A DNA stretch of 64,000 bases from Variovorax jilinensis (GTDB lineage Bacteria > Pseudomonadota > Gammaproteobacteria > Burkholderiales > Burkholderiaceae_C): positions 1,116,001 through 1,180,000 of the forward strand of contig NZ_JASZYQ010000001.1 of the NCBI RefSeq assembly GCF_030316885.1, read 5' to 3'. A program made the position numbers and the translations under genes. A model generated the notes under the pieces. That model made no database searches. It saw nothing but the letters and a program-made list of their open reading frames with translations, and was not told the DNA's origin. This document shows positions 9,537-20,400 of this stretch, one piece after another (position 1 is the stretch's first letter; every line of letters starts with the position of its first letter).

Positions 9537-10886
9537 ATGTCGTCTCCCTATCCAGAGCCCCTTGCCGAAGAATCCCCAGCGCCGCGTCGGCCGCCTTCCC
9601 GGCGCCGTCGCTGGCTCGGCAGCCTGCTGGCGCTGATCGTGGTGCTGGCGCTCGCGGGAGCGGCCTGGTACGTGGTGAAACGCTCGAACGAGCCGGCTGC
9701 GGGCCGCGGCCCCGGCGGCCCCGGGGGCGGATTCGGCGGCGCCAGTTCCACGGTCGGCCATGCGGCCGCGCGCCGCATGGACCTGCCCATCCTGATCGAT
9801 GCCCTGGGCACCGTGACGCCGCTGGCGACCGTCACGCTCAAGCCGCAGGTCGGCGGCGTGCTGACCGAGGTTCTCTACACCGAGGGCCAGACCGTCAGCA
9901 AGGGCCAGCTGTTGGCGCGCATCGATCCCCGCCCCTACGAACAGGCGCTGATGCAGGCACAGGGCAACCGTGCGCGCGACGAGGCCCAGCTCGAAGCCGC
10001 CCGCGTCACCCTGTCGCGCTACCGCACGCTCCTGGGCCAGGACTCGATCGCGCGCCAGGACGTCGACACCCAGTCGGCGCTGGTCAAGCAGCTCGAAGGC
10101 ACGGTCCTCACCGACCGTGCGGCCGAGGCCGCGGCCAGGCTCAACCTCGACTACACCCGTGTCACGTCACCGGTCGCCGGCCGCATCGGCCTGCGCACGG
10201 TCGATCCGGGCAACATCGTCACGGCCAACGCCGCGACCGGCATCGCGGTGATCACGCAGATGAACCCGATCGACGTCCAGTTCGCGGTGCCGCAGGACCG
10301 CGTGCCCGACATCCAGGCCCAGCTCGCCAAGGGCGCGCCGCTGGCGGTGAAGGCGCTCGACCGCGTGCGCAGCGCGGTGCTCGACACCGGCACCTTCTCC
10401 ACCCTCGACAACGTGGTCGACACCAGCACGGGCACGGTACGCGCCAAGGCGCGCTTCAACAACGTCGGCACGCCGCTGTTCCCGAACCAGTTCGTCAACG
10501 TGCAGATGGTGCTGCGCACGGTCGACGCGATCGTGGTGCCGGTCACGGCCGTGCGTACCGGGCCGAGCGGCAATTTCGTCTATGTCGTCAACGAGGACCG
10601 CACGGTGTCGATGCGCCCGGTCAAGCGCGGCGAGGCCACGGTCGACGTGGTGGCGATCGTCGACGGCCTGAAGGACGGCGAGCTGGTGGTCACCGAGGGC
10701 GGCGACCGCCTGAAGGACGGCGCACGCGTGCTGCTGCAGGGCGACAAGCCGAGCGCGGCGCCGCGGCAGCGGACGCCGGGGGCCCGCGGCCCGGGCGGCC
10801 CGGGTGCGCCTGGCGCTGCGGGCGCCCCGGGTTCGCAGGGCGCGCCCAACGGCGAGGGCCGCCGCCAGCGGCCGCCGCCGCAATAA
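9537..10886 (+). CDS. mdtA: RND efflux periplasmic adaptor subunit, MdtA type
   Basis: This 449-residue membrane fusion protein has an N-terminal anchor (SLLALIVVLALAGAAWYVV, about residues 27-45), a Gly/Pro-rich linker, then the biotinyl-lipoyl half-motifs (TLKPQVGGVLTEVLYTEGQT), an alpha-hairpin (residues 135-200) and the beta-barrel (NPIDVQFAVPQ). The C-terminal tail (from about residue 405) is rich in Gly, Ala, Pro and Arg (RGPGGPGAPGAAGAPG). It links the inner-membrane RND pump to the outer membrane channel. The reading frame extends upstream, but the ATG at 9537 gives the expected cytoplasmic N-terminus. First gene of a four-gene operon. Confidence 0.94.
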   Translation: MSSPYPEPLAEESPAPRRPPSRRRRWLGSLLALIVVLALAGAAWYVVKRSNEPAAGRGPGGPGGGFGGASSTVGHAAARRMDLPILIDALGTVTPLATVTLKPQVGGVLTEVLYTEGQTVSKGQLLARIDPRPYEQALMQAQGNRARDEAQLEAARVTLSRYRTLLGQDSIARQDVDTQSALVKQLEGTVLTDRAAEAAARLNLDYTRVTSPVAGRIGLRTVDPGNIVTANAATGIAVITQMNPIDVQFAVPQDRVPDIQAQLAKGAPLAVKALDRVRSAVLDTGTFSTLDNVVDTSTGTVRAKARFNNVGTPLFPNQFVNVQMVLRTVDAIVVPVTAVRTGPSGNFVYVVNEDRTVSMRPVKRGEATVDVVAIVDGLKDGELVVTEGGDRLKDGARVLLQGDKPSAAPRQRTPGARGPGGPGAPGAAGAPGSQGAPNGEGRRQRPPPQ

Positions 10887-10895
10887 GGGGCGGCG

Positions 10896-13800
10896 GTGAG
10901 TCCTTCGCGCCCCTTCATCGAGCGGCCGGTCGCGACCGCGCTGCTCATGCTCGCGATCGTGCTCGCGGGCCTGGTCGGATTCCGCTTCCTGCCGCTCGCG
11001 GCCCTGCCCCAGGTCGACTACCCGACGATCCAGGTGCAGACGCTGTACCCGGGCGCCAGCCCGGAGGTCATGAGCCGCACCGTCACCGCGCCGCTCGAGC
11101 GGCAGTTCGGCCAGATGGCGGGCCTCGACCGCATGAGCTCGACCAGCGCCACCGGCGTGTCGATCGTCACGCTGCAGTTCGCGCTCGACCAGACGCTCGA
11201 CGTGGCCGAGCAGCAGGTCCAGGCCGCGATCAACGCCGGCGGCTCGCTGCTGCCGGCCGACCTGCCGGCACCACCGGTCTATGCCAAGGTGAACCCGGCC
11301 GACTCGCCGATCCTCACGCTGGCGGTCAGCTCGGACACCATGCCGCTGACCGAGGTGCAGAACCTCGTGAACACGCGGCTGGCGCAGAAGATCAGCCAGG
11401 TCGGCGGCGTCGGCCTGGTGTCGCTGTCGGGCGGCCAGCGGCCCGCGGTCCGCATCCAGGCCAACACCAACGCGCTGGCCTCGGTGGGCATCGGCCTGGA
11501 CACGCTGCGCACCGCGATCGCGGCCGCCAACGCCAACAGCGCCAAGGGCGGCTTCGACGGCCCCAAGCGCGCCTACACGATCAACGCCAACGACCAGCTC
11601 GTCACCGCGGCGGACTACAAGAACCTGGTGGTGGCGTGGAAGAACGGCGCGCCGGTTCGCATGAGCGACGTGGCGCGCGTGGTGGACGGTGCCGAGAACA
11701 CGCAGCTCGGTGCCTGGGCCGGCGTCAACGCGTCCGGCGCGTCGGGCGCGTCGGGCGCGTCCGACGGAAAGCTCTATCCGGCGATCATCCTCAACGTGCA
11801 GCGCCAGCCCGGTGCCAACGTGATCGGCACGGTCGACGCCATCAGGAAGCTGCTGCCCGAGCTCGAGGCCTCGCTGCCGGGCTCGCTGAAGGTCGAGGTG
11901 CTGAGCGATCGCACCACCGGCATCCGCGCCTCGGTCAACCACGTGAAGCTCGAGCTCGCGCTGGCCGTGGTGCTGGTCGTGCTGGTGATCTTCTTCTTCC
12001 TGCACAGCGTGCGCGCCACGGTGATCGCCAGCATCGCGGTGCCGATCTCGCTGATCGGCACCTGCGGCCTGATGTACCTGCTGGGCTACAGCCTCAACAA
12101 CCTGAGCCTGATGGCGCTGACCATCGCGACCGGCTTCGTGGTCGACGATGCGATCGTGATGATCGAGAACATCGCGCGCTACCTCGAGAAGGGCGAGCCG
12201 CCGTTCCAGGCCGCGATCAAGGGCGCCTCCCAGATCGGCTTCACGATCATCTCGCTCACCGTCTCGCTGATCGCGGTACTGATCCCGCTGCTGTTCATGG
12301 GCGACGTGGTGGGCCGCCTCTTCCGCGAGTTCGCGGTCACGCTGGCGATCACGATCCTGATCTCGGCCGTGGTCTCGCTCACGCTGGTGCCGATGATGTC
12401 GGCGCGCTGGCTCAAGCCGCAGGCCGAGGAGGGCGGGCGCTTCGGTGCCGCCGTGCAGCGCTTCTTCGACCGCGTGATCGCGCGCTACGACATCTGGCTG
12501 CAGTGGGTGTTCCGCCACCAGCCGCTGACGCTGCTGGCGGCGCTGCTCACGCTCGCGCTGACCGTGCTGCTCTACGTCGCGATCCCCAAGGGACTGTTCC
12601 CGACCCAGGACACCGGCCAGCTCAAGGCCCGCGTGCAGGCTGCGCAGGACGTCTCCTATGTGCGCATGGCCGAGCTGCAGCAGCAGGCGGCCAACGTGAT
12701 CCTGTCCGACCCCGAGGTGCAGAGCGTGAGCTCGGTGGTGGGTGTCGACGCCGCCAACAACATGGCGCTCAACACCGGCAGCATGCTGATCAACCTGCGC
12801 CCCGGCCACGAGTCGCAGGGCACGGTGATGCAGCGCCTGCGCGACCGCGTGCGTGACCAGGTGGCCGGCGTCTCGCTCTACCTGCAGCCCACGCAGGACC
12901 TGACCATCGACGCCGAGACCGGGCCGACCGAGTTCCGCGTCTCGCTCGAGGGCGCAGACACGACCACCGTGAACGACTGGGCGCTGAAGCTGGTGGAGCG
13001 CCTGCGCAGCGTGCCCGAGGTGCGCAACCCGACCACCGACGCAGGCGCCAAGGGGCTGTCGGCCTACGTGGACATCGACCGCAACACGGCCTCGCGGCTG
13101 TCGGTGACGGCGAGTTCGGTCGACGATGCGCTCTACAGCGCCTTCGGCCAGCGCATCGTGTCGACCATCTTCACCGAGACCAACCAGTACCGCGTGATCC
13201 TGGAGGCCCAGCGCGAAGGGCTGTCTTCGCCCGGGGACCTCGGCAACCTGCAGCTGCGCACCGGCTCCGGCACGGCCACGCCGCTGTCCGCCCTGGCCAC
13301 CGTGCGCGAGCAGTACGCGCCGCTGCAGGTGACGCGCGTCGCGCAGTATCCGGCCACCACGATCGGCTTCGACACGCCCAAGGGCGTCTCGCTCGGCAAG
13401 TCGGTGGCCGCGATCCGCGCCGCCGCCAAGGACATCGCGCTGCCGCCCAGCGTGACACTGACCTTCCTCGGCGCCGCCGGCGCCTTCGAGAAATCGCTGA
13501 CCAACCAGCTGTGGCTGATCCTGGCCGCGGTGGTATGCGTGTACATCGTGCTGGGCGTGCTCTACGAGAGCTACGTGCATCCGCTCACGATCCTGTCGAC
13601 CCTGCCTTCGGCCGGCGTCGGTGCGCTGCTGGCGCTGATGCTGACCGGCAACGACCTCGGCGTGATCGGGATCATCGGCATCATCCTGCTGATCGGCATC
13701 GTCAAGAAGAACGCGATCATGATGATCGACTTTGCGATCGACGCCGAGCGCCACCAGGGCAAGGCGCCGCTGGAGGCGATCCACCAGGCCGCGCTGCTGC

Positions 13801-14048
13801 GCTTCCGGCCGATCCTCATGACCACGCTGGCGGCGCTGTTCGCGGCGCTGCCGCTGATGCTCGGATGGGGCGAGGGCGCCGAGCTGCGCCGGCCGCTGGG
13901 CATCGCGATCTTCGGCGGCCTGGTGGTGAGCCAGGTGCTCACGCTGTTCACCACGCCGGTGATCTACCTCGCCTTCGACCGCCTCGGCCGGCGATTCGGG
14001 GGCCGGCGGCCCGCCGAGGGCCATGACGCGCACGAGGCATCGGCGTGA
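10896..14048 (+). CDS. mdtB: Multidrug efflux RND transporter permease, MdtB type
   Basis: This 1050-residue RND pump starts at GTG 10896 ([17 protein letters not shown]), 9 bases after the mdtA stop. It shows the usual 12-helix, two-porter-loop plan, with [46 protein letters not shown] split over TM3-4 (Asp pair in the proton relay) and [21 protein letters not shown] in the second half. The motifs [12 protein letters not shown] and GVNASG match MdtB/MdtC. An extra three-unit Ala-Ser-Gly repeat sits at residues 279-290 in the first porter loop. It forms a heterotrimeric pump with MdtC. The TGA overlaps the GTG of mdtC. Confidence 0.95.
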   Translation: MSPSRPFIERPVATALLMLAIVLAGLVGFRFLPLAALPQVDYPTIQVQTLYPGASPEVMSRTVTAPLERQFGQMAGLDRMSSTSATGVSIVTLQFALDQTLDVAEQQVQAAINAGGSLLPADLPAPPVYAKVNPADSPILTLAVSSDTMPLTEVQNLVNTRLAQKISQVGGVGLVSLSGGQRPAVRIQANTNALASVGIGLDTLRTAIAAANANSAKGGFDGPKRAYTINANDQLVTAADYKNLVVAWKNGAPVRMSDVARVVDGAENTQLGAWAGVNASGASGASGASDGKLYPAIILNVQRQPGANVIGTVDAIRKLLPELEASLPGSLKVEVLSDRTTGIRASVNHVKLELALAVVLVVLVIFFFLHSVRATVIASIAVPISLIGTCGLMYLLGYSLNNLSLMALTIATGFVVDDAIVMIENIARYLEKGEPPFQAAIKGASQIGFTIISLTVSLIAVLIPLLFMGDVVGRLFREFAVTLAITILISAVVSLTLVPMMSARWLKPQAEEGGRFGAAVQRFFDRVIARYDIWLQWVFRHQPLTLLAALLTLALTVLLYVAIPKGLFPTQDTGQLKARVQAAQDVSYVRMAELQQQAANVILSDPEVQSVSSVVGVDAANNMALNTGSMLINLRPGHESQGTVMQRLRDRVRDQVAGVSLYLQPTQDLTIDAETGPTEFRVSLEGADTTTVNDWALKLVERLRSVPEVRNPTTDAGAKGLSAYVDIDRNTASRLSVTASSVDDALYSAFGQRIVSTIFTETNQYRVILEAQREGLSSPGDLGNLQLRTGSGTATPLSALATVREQYAPLQVTRVAQYPATTIGFDTPKGVSLGKSVAAIRAAAKDIALPPSVTLTFLGAAGAFEKSLTNQLWLILAAVVCVYIVLGVLYESYVHPLTILSTLPSAGVGALLALMLTGNDLGVIGIIGIILLIGIVKKNAIMMIDFAIDAERHQGKAPLEAIHQAALLRFRPILMTTLAALFAALPLMLGWGEGAELRRPLGIAIFGGLVVSQVLTLFTTPVIYLAFDRLGRRFGGRRPAEGHDAHEASA
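11731..11757 (+). repeat. 9-bp tandem repeat inside mdtB
   Basis: Three units of CGTCSGGCG run in tandem, with a partial fourth to 11762. They encode Ala-Ser-Gly three times at residues 279-290 of MdtB. The unit length keeps the frame, so copy number can change without breaking the gene. It lies in a periplasmic loop next to the segment [14 protein letters not shown]. Confidence 0.8.
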
Positions 14049-17000
14049 ACCTCTCGAAGCCCTTCGTCGAGCGGCCGATCGCGACGGTGCTGCTGACCAT
14101 CGGGCTGGCGCTGGCCGGCATCGTGGCCTTCTTCGTGCTGCCGGTGTCGCCGTTGCCGCAGGTCGACTACCCGACGATCTCGGTGTCCGCCAGCCTGGCG
14201 GGCGCCAGCCCGAGCACCATGGCCTCGAGCGTGGCGACGCCGCTGGAGCGGCGGCTGGGCATCATCCCCGGCGTCAACGAGCTGACCTCGAGCAGTTCCA
14301 ACGGCTCGGCGCGGGTCACGCTGCAGTTCGACCTGAGCCGCAACATCGACAGCGCCGCGCGCGAGGTGCAGGCCGCCATCAATGCCGCCCGTGCCGACCT
14401 GCCGGCCACGCTGCGCAGCAACCCGACCTACCGCAAGCGCAATCCCACGGCAGCGCCGATCGTGATCCTCGCGCTGACCTCGAAGACCCGCACGCCGGGC
14501 CAGATCTACGAGGCGGTGTCGAACATCGTGAGCCAGCGCCTGTCGCAGGTCGAGGGCGTGGGCGAGGTCGAGATCGGCGGCGGCTCGCTGCCCGCGGTGC
14601 GGGTGGAGCTCGAGCCCTACGCGCTGAACCAGTTCGGCATCAGCAGCGAGGACGTCCGCGCCGCCATCCAGGCCAACAACGCCAACCGGCCCAAGGGCGC
14701 GATCGAGAGCGACGCGCGCCGGCTGCAGATCTACACGCCGGCACCGGGCCGGCGCGCGGCCGACTATCGCGAGATGGTGATCGCCTGGCGCAACGATGCC
14801 GCGGTGCGCCTGGGCGACGTCGCGCGGGTGATCGACGGCGTCGAGAACACGCGCACGCTCGGCCTCTTCAACGGCGAGCCGGCCGTGATCGTGCTCGTGA
14901 CGCAGGCGCCCGGAGCCAACATCATCGAGACGGTCGACGGCGTGCGCGAGCTGCTGCCCGAACTGCGCGCCCAGCTGCCGCAGGACATCGAGATCCAGGT
15001 CGCCTCGGACCGCACCAACACCATCCGCGCATCCCTGCGCGAGATCGAGATCACGCTGCTGATCTCGGTCGTGCTGGTGGTGCTGGTGGTCGGCCTGTTC
15101 CTGCGCCGGGCGCGCGCCACCATCGTGCCCGCGGTGGCGACCGTCGTGTCGCTGCTCGGCACCTTCGGCGTCATGTACCTGCTGGGCTACAGCCTCAACA
15201 ACCTGAGCCTGATGGCGCTCACGGTCGCCACCGGCTTCGTGGTCGACGATGCGATCGTGGTGCTCGAGAACACCACCCGCCACATCGAGGCCGGCATGAA
15301 CCGGGTCGAGGCCGCGCTGCGCGGCGCGCGCGAGGTCGGCTTCACCGTGCTGTCGATCAGCCTGTCGCTGGTGGCGGTGTTCATCCCGCTGCTGTTCATG
15401 GGCGGCCAGATCGGACGGCTGTTCCGCGAGTTCGCGGTGACCTTGTCGGCCGCGGTGCTGATCTCGCTGGTGATCTCGCTCACGACCACGCCGATGCTGT
15501 GCGCCTTGCTGCTGCGCAGCGAGGCCGACGAGAACGCGCGCAAGCCGCCGGGCCGCCTGCGCGCCTGGCTGGGCCGCCGGGCCGAGCGGGCCTGGAACGC
15601 GACGCTGAGCGTCTATGCCCACAGTCTCGACTGGGCTCTGGCCAGCAAGGGCGTGGTGATCGCGGTGCTGCTGGTCGTGATCGGCCTCAACGTCTACCTG
15701 TTCAACGCGATCCCCAAGGGCTACTTTCCGCAGCAGGACAACGGCCAGCTCAACGCCGGCCTGCGCGCCGACCAGAGCATCTCGTCGGCCGCGATCGCGG
15801 AGAAGCTGCGCCAGGCGGTGGACATCATCCGCAAGGACCCGGCGGTCGATACCGTGGTGGGCTTCTCGGGCGGCGGCCGCTCGGGCGGCGGCTTCATGTT
15901 CGTGAACCTCAAGAAGGCGGACGAACGCAAGGAGAAGACCCAGGCCGTGATCGACCGGCTGCGGCCGCAGCTCAACCAGCTCACCGGCCTGCGCGTGTTC
16001 CTGAGCCCGGTGCAGGACCTGCGCATGGGCGGGCGATCGAGCAACTCGACCTACCAGTACACGCTCAAGAGCGACAACCTGGCCGACCTGCGCGCATGGT
16101 CGAGCAAGCTGGCCGACCGGCTGCGCCAGGAGACGGCGCTGACCGACGTCGACAGCGACGATGCCGACAACGGCGTCGAGACCTATGTCGAGGTCGATCG
16201 CGATGCGGCGGCCCGGCTCGGCGTGACCTCCGCGGCGGTCGACAACGCGCTCTACAACGCCTACGGCCAGCGCTCGGTGGCCACCATCTACGACGAGCTC
16301 AACCAGTATTCGGTGATCATGGAATGGGCGCCGCGCTTCCAGCGCGGGCCGATCGTGCTCAAGGATCTCTATGTGCCATCGACGCTCGCGGCCGCCACGG
16401 ATGCGAGCGGGGCGTCGATCGTGAGCTCGGTCAAGAACACGACCGACGCCAACACCGGCACCTCGACCACGGTGTCGGCGAATCCGGCGCTGCGCTCGGC
16501 CTCGACCGGCCAGCAGCTCGCGACCGACACCACGCACATGGTGCCGCTGTCGGCCTTCGCGAAGCTCAGCGAACGCGCGGTGCCGACGTCGATCGACCAC
16601 CAGGACACCGAGCTCGCGAGCACCGTCTCGTTCAGCCTGGCCGAGGGCGTGAGCCTGTCGGACGCCAAGCGCATCGTGGCCCAGGCCGAGGCCGACATCG
16701 CGATGCCGATCAACGTGCGCGGCAGCTTCCAGGGCACCGCGCTCGCGGCGCAGCAGTCGCAGGGCCAGCAGTGGTTCCTGATCCTCGCGGCGCTGATCGT
16801 GATCTACATCGTGCTAGGCGTGCTCTACGAGAGCCTGATCCATCCGATCACGGTGCTGACCACCCTGCCGTCGGCGGGCGTCGGCGCGGTGCTCGCGCTG
16901 ATGCTGTTCCGCATGGAGTTCTCGATCATCGCGCTGATCGGTGTCTTCCTGCTGATCGGCATCGTGAAGAAGAACGCCATCCTGATCATCGACTTTGCGC

Positions 17001-17326
17001 TCGAGGCCGAGCGCTCGCGCGGCCTGAGCGCCACCGAGGCCGTGCGCGAGGCCTGCCTGATGCGCTTCCGCCCCATCCTCATGACCACGCTGGCAGCCGC
17101 GCTCGGTGCGCTGCCGCTCGCGATCGGCTTCGGCCTCGGCTCGGAGCTGCGCCAGCCGCTCGGCGTGGCCATCATCGGCGGCCTGATCGCGAGCCAGTTG
17201 CTGACCCTGCTGACCACGCCGGTCGTCTACGTGCTGCTCGACAAGCTGCGCCGGCGGCCGGCCAACGAGAAGTCCCTGAGCCGCGCCGCCGGCGGCACGA
17301 GCGACCTCGCAACGACGAATCCATGA
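14045..17326 (+). CDS. mdtC: Multidrug efflux RND transporter permease, MdtC type
   Basis: This 1093-residue RND pump starts at GTG 14045 overlapping the mdtB stop (GTGA). N-terminus [17 protein letters not shown]. Conserved segments include [40 protein letters not shown] and [19 protein letters not shown]. It is roughly 65 residues longer than E. coli MdtC, mainly through a Ser/Thr/Ala-rich insertion at about residues 778-830 (around [18 protein letters not shown]) in the second periplasmic porter region. It should form a hetero-oligomer with MdtB; in E. coli MdtC carries the drug-binding role. The stop overlaps the next gene's start (ATGA). Confidence 0.95.
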   Translation: MNLSKPFVERPIATVLLTIGLALAGIVAFFVLPVSPLPQVDYPTISVSASLAGASPSTMASSVATPLERRLGIIPGVNELTSSSSNGSARVTLQFDLSRNIDSAAREVQAAINAARADLPATLRSNPTYRKRNPTAAPIVILALTSKTRTPGQIYEAVSNIVSQRLSQVEGVGEVEIGGGSLPAVRVELEPYALNQFGISSEDVRAAIQANNANRPKGAIESDARRLQIYTPAPGRRAADYREMVIAWRNDAAVRLGDVARVIDGVENTRTLGLFNGEPAVIVLVTQAPGANIIETVDGVRELLPELRAQLPQDIEIQVASDRTNTIRASLREIEITLLISVVLVVLVVGLFLRRARATIVPAVATVVSLLGTFGVMYLLGYSLNNLSLMALTVATGFVVDDAIVVLENTTRHIEAGMNRVEAALRGAREVGFTVLSISLSLVAVFIPLLFMGGQIGRLFREFAVTLSAAVLISLVISLTTTPMLCALLLRSEADENARKPPGRLRAWLGRRAERAWNATLSVYAHSLDWALASKGVVIAVLLVVIGLNVYLFNAIPKGYFPQQDNGQLNAGLRADQSISSAAIAEKLRQAVDIIRKDPAVDTVVGFSGGGRSGGGFMFVNLKKADERKEKTQAVIDRLRPQLNQLTGLRVFLSPVQDLRMGGRSSNSTYQYTLKSDNLADLRAWSSKLADRLRQETALTDVDSDDADNGVETYVEVDRDAAARLGVTSAAVDNALYNAYGQRSVATIYDELNQYSVIMEWAPRFQRGPIVLKDLYVPSTLAAATDASGASIVSSVKNTTDANTGTSTTVSANPALRSASTGQQLATDTTHMVPLSAFAKLSERAVPTSIDHQDTELASTVSFSLAEGVSLSDAKRIVAQAEADIAMPINVRGSFQGTALAAQQSQGQQWFLILAALIVIYIVLGVLYESLIHPITVLTTLPSAGVGAVLALMLFRMEFSIIALIGVFLLIGIVKKNAILIIDFALEAERSRGLSATEAVREACLMRFRPILMTTLAAALGALPLAIGFGLGSELRQPLGVAIIGGLIASQLLTLLTTPVVYVLLDKLRRRPANEKSLSRAAGGTSDLATTNP

Positions 17327-18807
17327 CCGCATCGAACCGAAACCCTTCCGGCCCCTTGGGGCGCCTGCGTCCGATCAGTGACGCGATGCTGCTGGCGCTG
17401 TCGGCGGCCCTGGCCGGCTGCGCCGTGGGCCCGGCCTACGAGCGCCCGGCGGTGGCCGCGCCGGCGGCCTGGAAATCGGCCCCGGCCGCCGCCGGCTGGC
17501 AGCCGGCGGCGCCGGCCGACGCCTACGATCGCGGCGAGTGGTGGAAGCTCTTCGGCGACGCCACGCTCGACGAGCTGGCCGCTCGCGTGCAGGTGTCGAA
17601 CCAGAACATCGCGGCCGCGGTCGCCAACTACGCGCAGGCGCAGGCGCTGGTGCGCGGCCAGCGCGCGAACATGCTGCCGCAGGTTTCGCTGGGCGGCAGC
17701 GCGCGGCGTACCGGCGGCAGCGAGATCTCGTCGACGACCGCTGCGGCTGGTTCGCTCGGCGTCGACTGGCAGCCCGATGTCTGGGGCCGGTTGCGCCAGG
17801 CGGTCGACAGCGCCCAGGCCAGCGCCCAGGCCAGCGAGGCCGACCTGGCCTCGGCCCGGCTGTCGTCGGTGGGCGAACTGGCGACCAACTATTTCTCGCT
17901 GCGCGAGGCCGATGCCGAGCTGCGCATCCTGTCCGAGACGCTCGAAGGCTACCAGCGCAGCCTGCAGATCACGCGCAACCGCTACGAGGCCAGCATCGCG
18001 GCGCTCAGCGACGTGCAGCAGGCCGAGACGCTGCTGGCCAACACCCAGGCCGAGCAGATCGCGCTGCAGCGCAATCGCGACGCGCTCGAACATGCGATCG
18101 CGGTGCTGGTCGGCGTCGCGCCGGCGGATTTCAGCCTCCCGGTGGCCGAGTGGAAGGTCACGGTGCCGAACGTGCCGGCCGAGCTTCCGAGCACGCTGCT
18201 CGAACGCCGGCCCGACATCGCGGCCGCCGAGCGCCAGGTGGCGGCGGCCAATGCGCAGATCGGCATCGCGCGCGCGGCCTACTACCCGAGCTTCAGCCTG
18301 AGCGGCGGCATCAGCAGCAGCACCTCGCGCGTGAGCGATCTGTTCAACGCGTCGAACACGCTGTGGTCGCTCGGACTCTCGGTCGCGCAGGTGGTGTTCG
18401 ACGGCGGTGCGATCGGTGCCAGCGTCGATGCCGCCAAGGCCGGCCACGAGGCCTCGGTGGCGCGCTATCGGCAGACGGTGCTGTCGGCCTTCCAGAGCGT
18501 CGAGGACCAGCTCACGGCGAGCGGCAGCCTGGCCCGCCAGGAAGTCCTGCGCCGCCAGGGCTCGGCCGCGGCCGACAAGACCGAGCAGCAGTTCCTCAAC
18601 CGCTACCGCGCCGGCACCATCGACTACACCAGCGTGGTGGTGGCCCAGGTGTCCGCCCTCAACGGCCGCCGCACGCTGCTGCAGGTGCAGCTCAACCGCC
18701 AGGTGGCGGCGGTCACGCTGATCCAGTCGCTTGGCGGCGGCTGGCACGCGGACTGGATGGGGCCGGAGCCGGTGGCAGCCGCAGGGCCCGTGACCGCCAA
18801 GCCTTAG
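17323..18807 (+). CDS. Efflux system outer membrane lipoprotein, NodT family
   Basis: This 494-residue outer membrane factor has a signal peptide ending in the lipobox LAGC (Cys about residue 33), then AVGPAYERP, the standard start of NodT/OprM proteins. Two copies of the coiled-coil hairpin repeat follow, with LGVDWQPDVWGRLRQAVDSA in the first and ARAAYYPSFSLSGG plus LWSLGLSVAQVVFDGG in the second. It forms the trimeric exit duct of the pump. The ATG overlaps the mdtC stop, so the last three genes of the operon are translationally coupled. In E. coli the channel (TolC) is unlinked; here it belongs to the operon. Confidence 0.95.
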   Translation: MTASNRNPSGPLGRLRPISDAMLLALSAALAGCAVGPAYERPAVAAPAAWKSAPAAAGWQPAAPADAYDRGEWWKLFGDATLDELAARVQVSNQNIAAAVANYAQAQALVRGQRANMLPQVSLGGSARRTGGSEISSTTAAAGSLGVDWQPDVWGRLRQAVDSAQASAQASEADLASARLSSVGELATNYFSLREADAELRILSETLEGYQRSLQITRNRYEASIAALSDVQQAETLLANTQAEQIALQRNRDALEHAIAVLVGVAPADFSLPVAEWKVTVPNVPAELPSTLLERRPDIAAAERQVAAANAQIGIARAAYYPSFSLSGGISSSTSRVSDLFNASNTLWSLGLSVAQVVFDGGAIGASVDAAKAGHEASVARYRQTVLSAFQSVEDQLTASGSLARQEVLRRQGSAAADKTEQQFLNRYRAGTIDYTSVVVAQVSALNGRRTLLQVQLNRQVAAVTLIQSLGGGWHADWMGPEPVAAAGPVTAKP

Positions 18808-18808
18808 C

Positions 18809-19504
18809 ATGGCGGCCATGCAACGGCCACTCCTCGACAACATCGCCTGGCACAGCCTCTCGGACTGCCAGGCCCGCTTTGCGGTCGGCACCGGCGCCGC
18901 GCGGCGCTACGCACCGGGCTTCTCGCCCATCGCCGGCTTCGCCGATGCCGAGCGACCCGATTTCGACGCGCTCGCACCGTTCTGCACCGCGGGCGAGCCG
19001 CTCTACTGCATGGACTGGTCGGGCGCCGCGCCCGCGGGCTGGCAGGTGACGCTCGACAGCACCATGTTCCGCATGGTGTGGCAGGGCGGCATGCCGGCGG
19101 CCGACGAGGCGCTGGCCGTGACGCGGCTCGGCCCCGAGCATGCGGCCCAGGCGCTCGAGCTGGCCGCGCTCACGCGCCCGGGTCCCTTCGGGCCGCGCAC
19201 TCTCGAGCTGGGCGAATACTTCGGCTGCTTCGAGGACGGCCGGCTGCTGGCCATGGCGGGCGAGCGCATGCAGGCGGGTTCGCTGCACGAGATCAGCGGC
19301 GTCTGCACGCATCCGGAGCTGCAGGGCCGCGGCATCGCGCGGCGGCTGATGGCGATGCTGGTCCGGCGCCAGCTGCAGCGCGCGGAGACGCCGTTCCTGC
19401 ACGTGATGCGCGACAACGCGCATGCGCATCGCCTGTATCTGCAGATGGGCTTCGAGGACGATCGCGAAACGGTGGTGCGCGTCGTCGTGCTGAACGGAGC
19501 CTGA
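18809..19504 (+). CDS. GNAT family N-acetyltransferase
   Basis: This 231-residue protein has a GNAT fold in the C-terminal half. The acetyl-CoA motif is ISGVCTHPELQGRGIARRLM, followed by FLHVMRDNAHAHRLYLQMGF, the usual NxxxxxxYxxxGF ending. The N-terminal 90 residues (DCQARFAVGTGAARRYAPGF) form a second, substrate-side domain as in FR47-like proteins. It starts one base after the outer membrane factor stop, with a second possible ATG at 18818. Co-transcription with the efflux operon is likely. The acetyl acceptor is unknown; drug or amine acetylation would fit the neighbourhood but is not shown. Confidence 0.85.
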   Translation: MAAMQRPLLDNIAWHSLSDCQARFAVGTGAARRYAPGFSPIAGFADAERPDFDALAPFCTAGEPLYCMDWSGAAPAGWQVTLDSTMFRMVWQGGMPAADEALAVTRLGPEHAAQALELAALTRPGPFGPRTLELGEYFGCFEDGRLLAMAGERMQAGSLHEISGVCTHPELQGRGIARRLMAMLVRRQLQRAETPFLHVMRDNAHAHRLYLQMGFEDDRETVVRVVVLNGA

Positions 19505-19535
19505 CCGCCGGCATCGCGATAATCGACGCTCTTTC

Positions 19536-19541
19536 AAGGAG
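19536..19541 (+). promoter_or_regulatory. Ribosome binding site that fixes the uppP start
   Basis: AAGGAG at 19536-19541 lies five bases before the GTG at 19547. A GTG at 19541 in the same frame would overlap this site, so the later codon is the likely start, giving the usual UppP N-terminus MDIVLLAK. Confidence 0.75.
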
Positions 19542-19546
19542 TGTGC

Positions 19547-20371
19547 GTGGATATCGTTCTGCTGGCCAAGGCCGCCATCATGGGCATCGTCGAGGGACTC
19601 ACCGAGTTCCTGCCGATTTCATCGACCGGTCACCTGATCCTCGTGGGCTCGCTGCTGGGCTTCGACGACGACAAGGCCAAGGTCTTCGACATCGCGATCC
19701 AGACCGGCGCGATCTTCGCGGTCATCCTGGTCTACTGGCAGAAGATCCATTCGACCATCGTGGCGCTGCCACGGCAGCCCAAGGCGCGGCGCTTCGCGCT
19801 CAACATCCTGATCGCGTTCCTGCCCGCGGTCGTGCTGGGCCTGCTGTTCGGCAAGGTGATCAAGGCGCATCTGTTCACGCCCACGGTGGTGGCCAGCACC
19901 TTCATCATCGGCGGCTTCATCATCCTGTGGGCCGAGCGGCGGCCGCCCGGCTCGGTGCGCATCGAGAACGTCGACGACATGACGCCCTGGGACGCGCTCA
20001 AGGTCGGCCTGGTGCAGTGCTTCGCGATGATCCCGGGCACCAGCCGCAGCGGCTCGACCATCATCGGCGGCATGCTGCTCGGCCTGTCGCGCAAGGCGGC
20101 GACGGACTTCTCGTTCTTCCTGGCGATCCCGACCCTGATCGGCGCCGGCGCCTACAGCCTCTACAAGGAGCGCGCGCTGCTATCGATGGCCGACATCCCG
20201 ATGTTCGCGGTCGGCCTGGTGTTCTCGTTCCTGAGCGCGCTCGTCTGCGTGCGCTGGCTGCTGCGCTACATCAGCACGCACGACTTCGTGCCCTTTGCCT
20301 GGTACCGCATCGCCTTCGGCATCGTGGTGCTGGCGACCGCGTGGAGCGGGCTGGTCGTCTGGGCCGACTGA
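19547..20371 (+). CDS. uppP: Undecaprenyl-diphosphate phosphatase UppP (BacA)
   Basis: This 274-residue polytopic inner membrane enzyme converts undecaprenyl pyrophosphate to the monophosphate, recycling the lipid carrier for peptidoglycan and O-antigen synthesis; its overproduction gives bacitracin resistance. Both family motifs are intact: [20 protein letters not shown] near the N-terminus and [19 protein letters not shown] in the second half. About eight hydrophobic helices are visible. Length fits the family. It stands alone between the GNAT gene and a convergent hydrolase. Confidence 0.96.
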   Translation: MDIVLLAKAAIMGIVEGLTEFLPISSTGHLILVGSLLGFDDDKAKVFDIAIQTGAIFAVILVYWQKIHSTIVALPRQPKARRFALNILIAFLPAVVLGLLFGKVIKAHLFTPTVVASTFIIGGFIILWAERRPPGSVRIENVDDMTPWDALKVGLVQCFAMIPGTSRSGSTIIGGMLLGLSRKAATDFSFFLAIPTLIGAGAYSLYKERALLSMADIPMFAVGLVFSFLSALVCVRWLLRYISTHDFVPFAWYRIAFGIVVLATAWSGLVVWAD

Positions 20372-20375
20372 AGCC

Positions 20376-20400
20376 CTGAGCGCGCTTCGCGGGCGCTCAG
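20376..20400. terminator. Candidate convergent terminator without T-tract
   Basis: CTGAGCGC (20376-20383) and GCGCTCAG (20393-20400) form an 8-bp stem around a TTCG-containing loop. It lies directly after the uppP stop, and the stem contains the stop codon of the convergent hydrolase gene. No T run follows, so efficiency is uncertain. Confidence 0.45.

Noticed and set aside
10167..14033. Very long minus-strand open frame (1288 codons) opposite mdtA and mdtB
   Set aside because: High-GC antisense shadow; the predicted protein is His/Arg/Gln-rich without domains, while the plus strand encodes complete RND proteins.
14023..17322. Alternative plus-strand frame through mdtC joined to the outer membrane factor
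   Set aside because: The frame holds the outer membrane factor only from 17323; upstream it is a shadow of mdtC rich in Arg and Ala.
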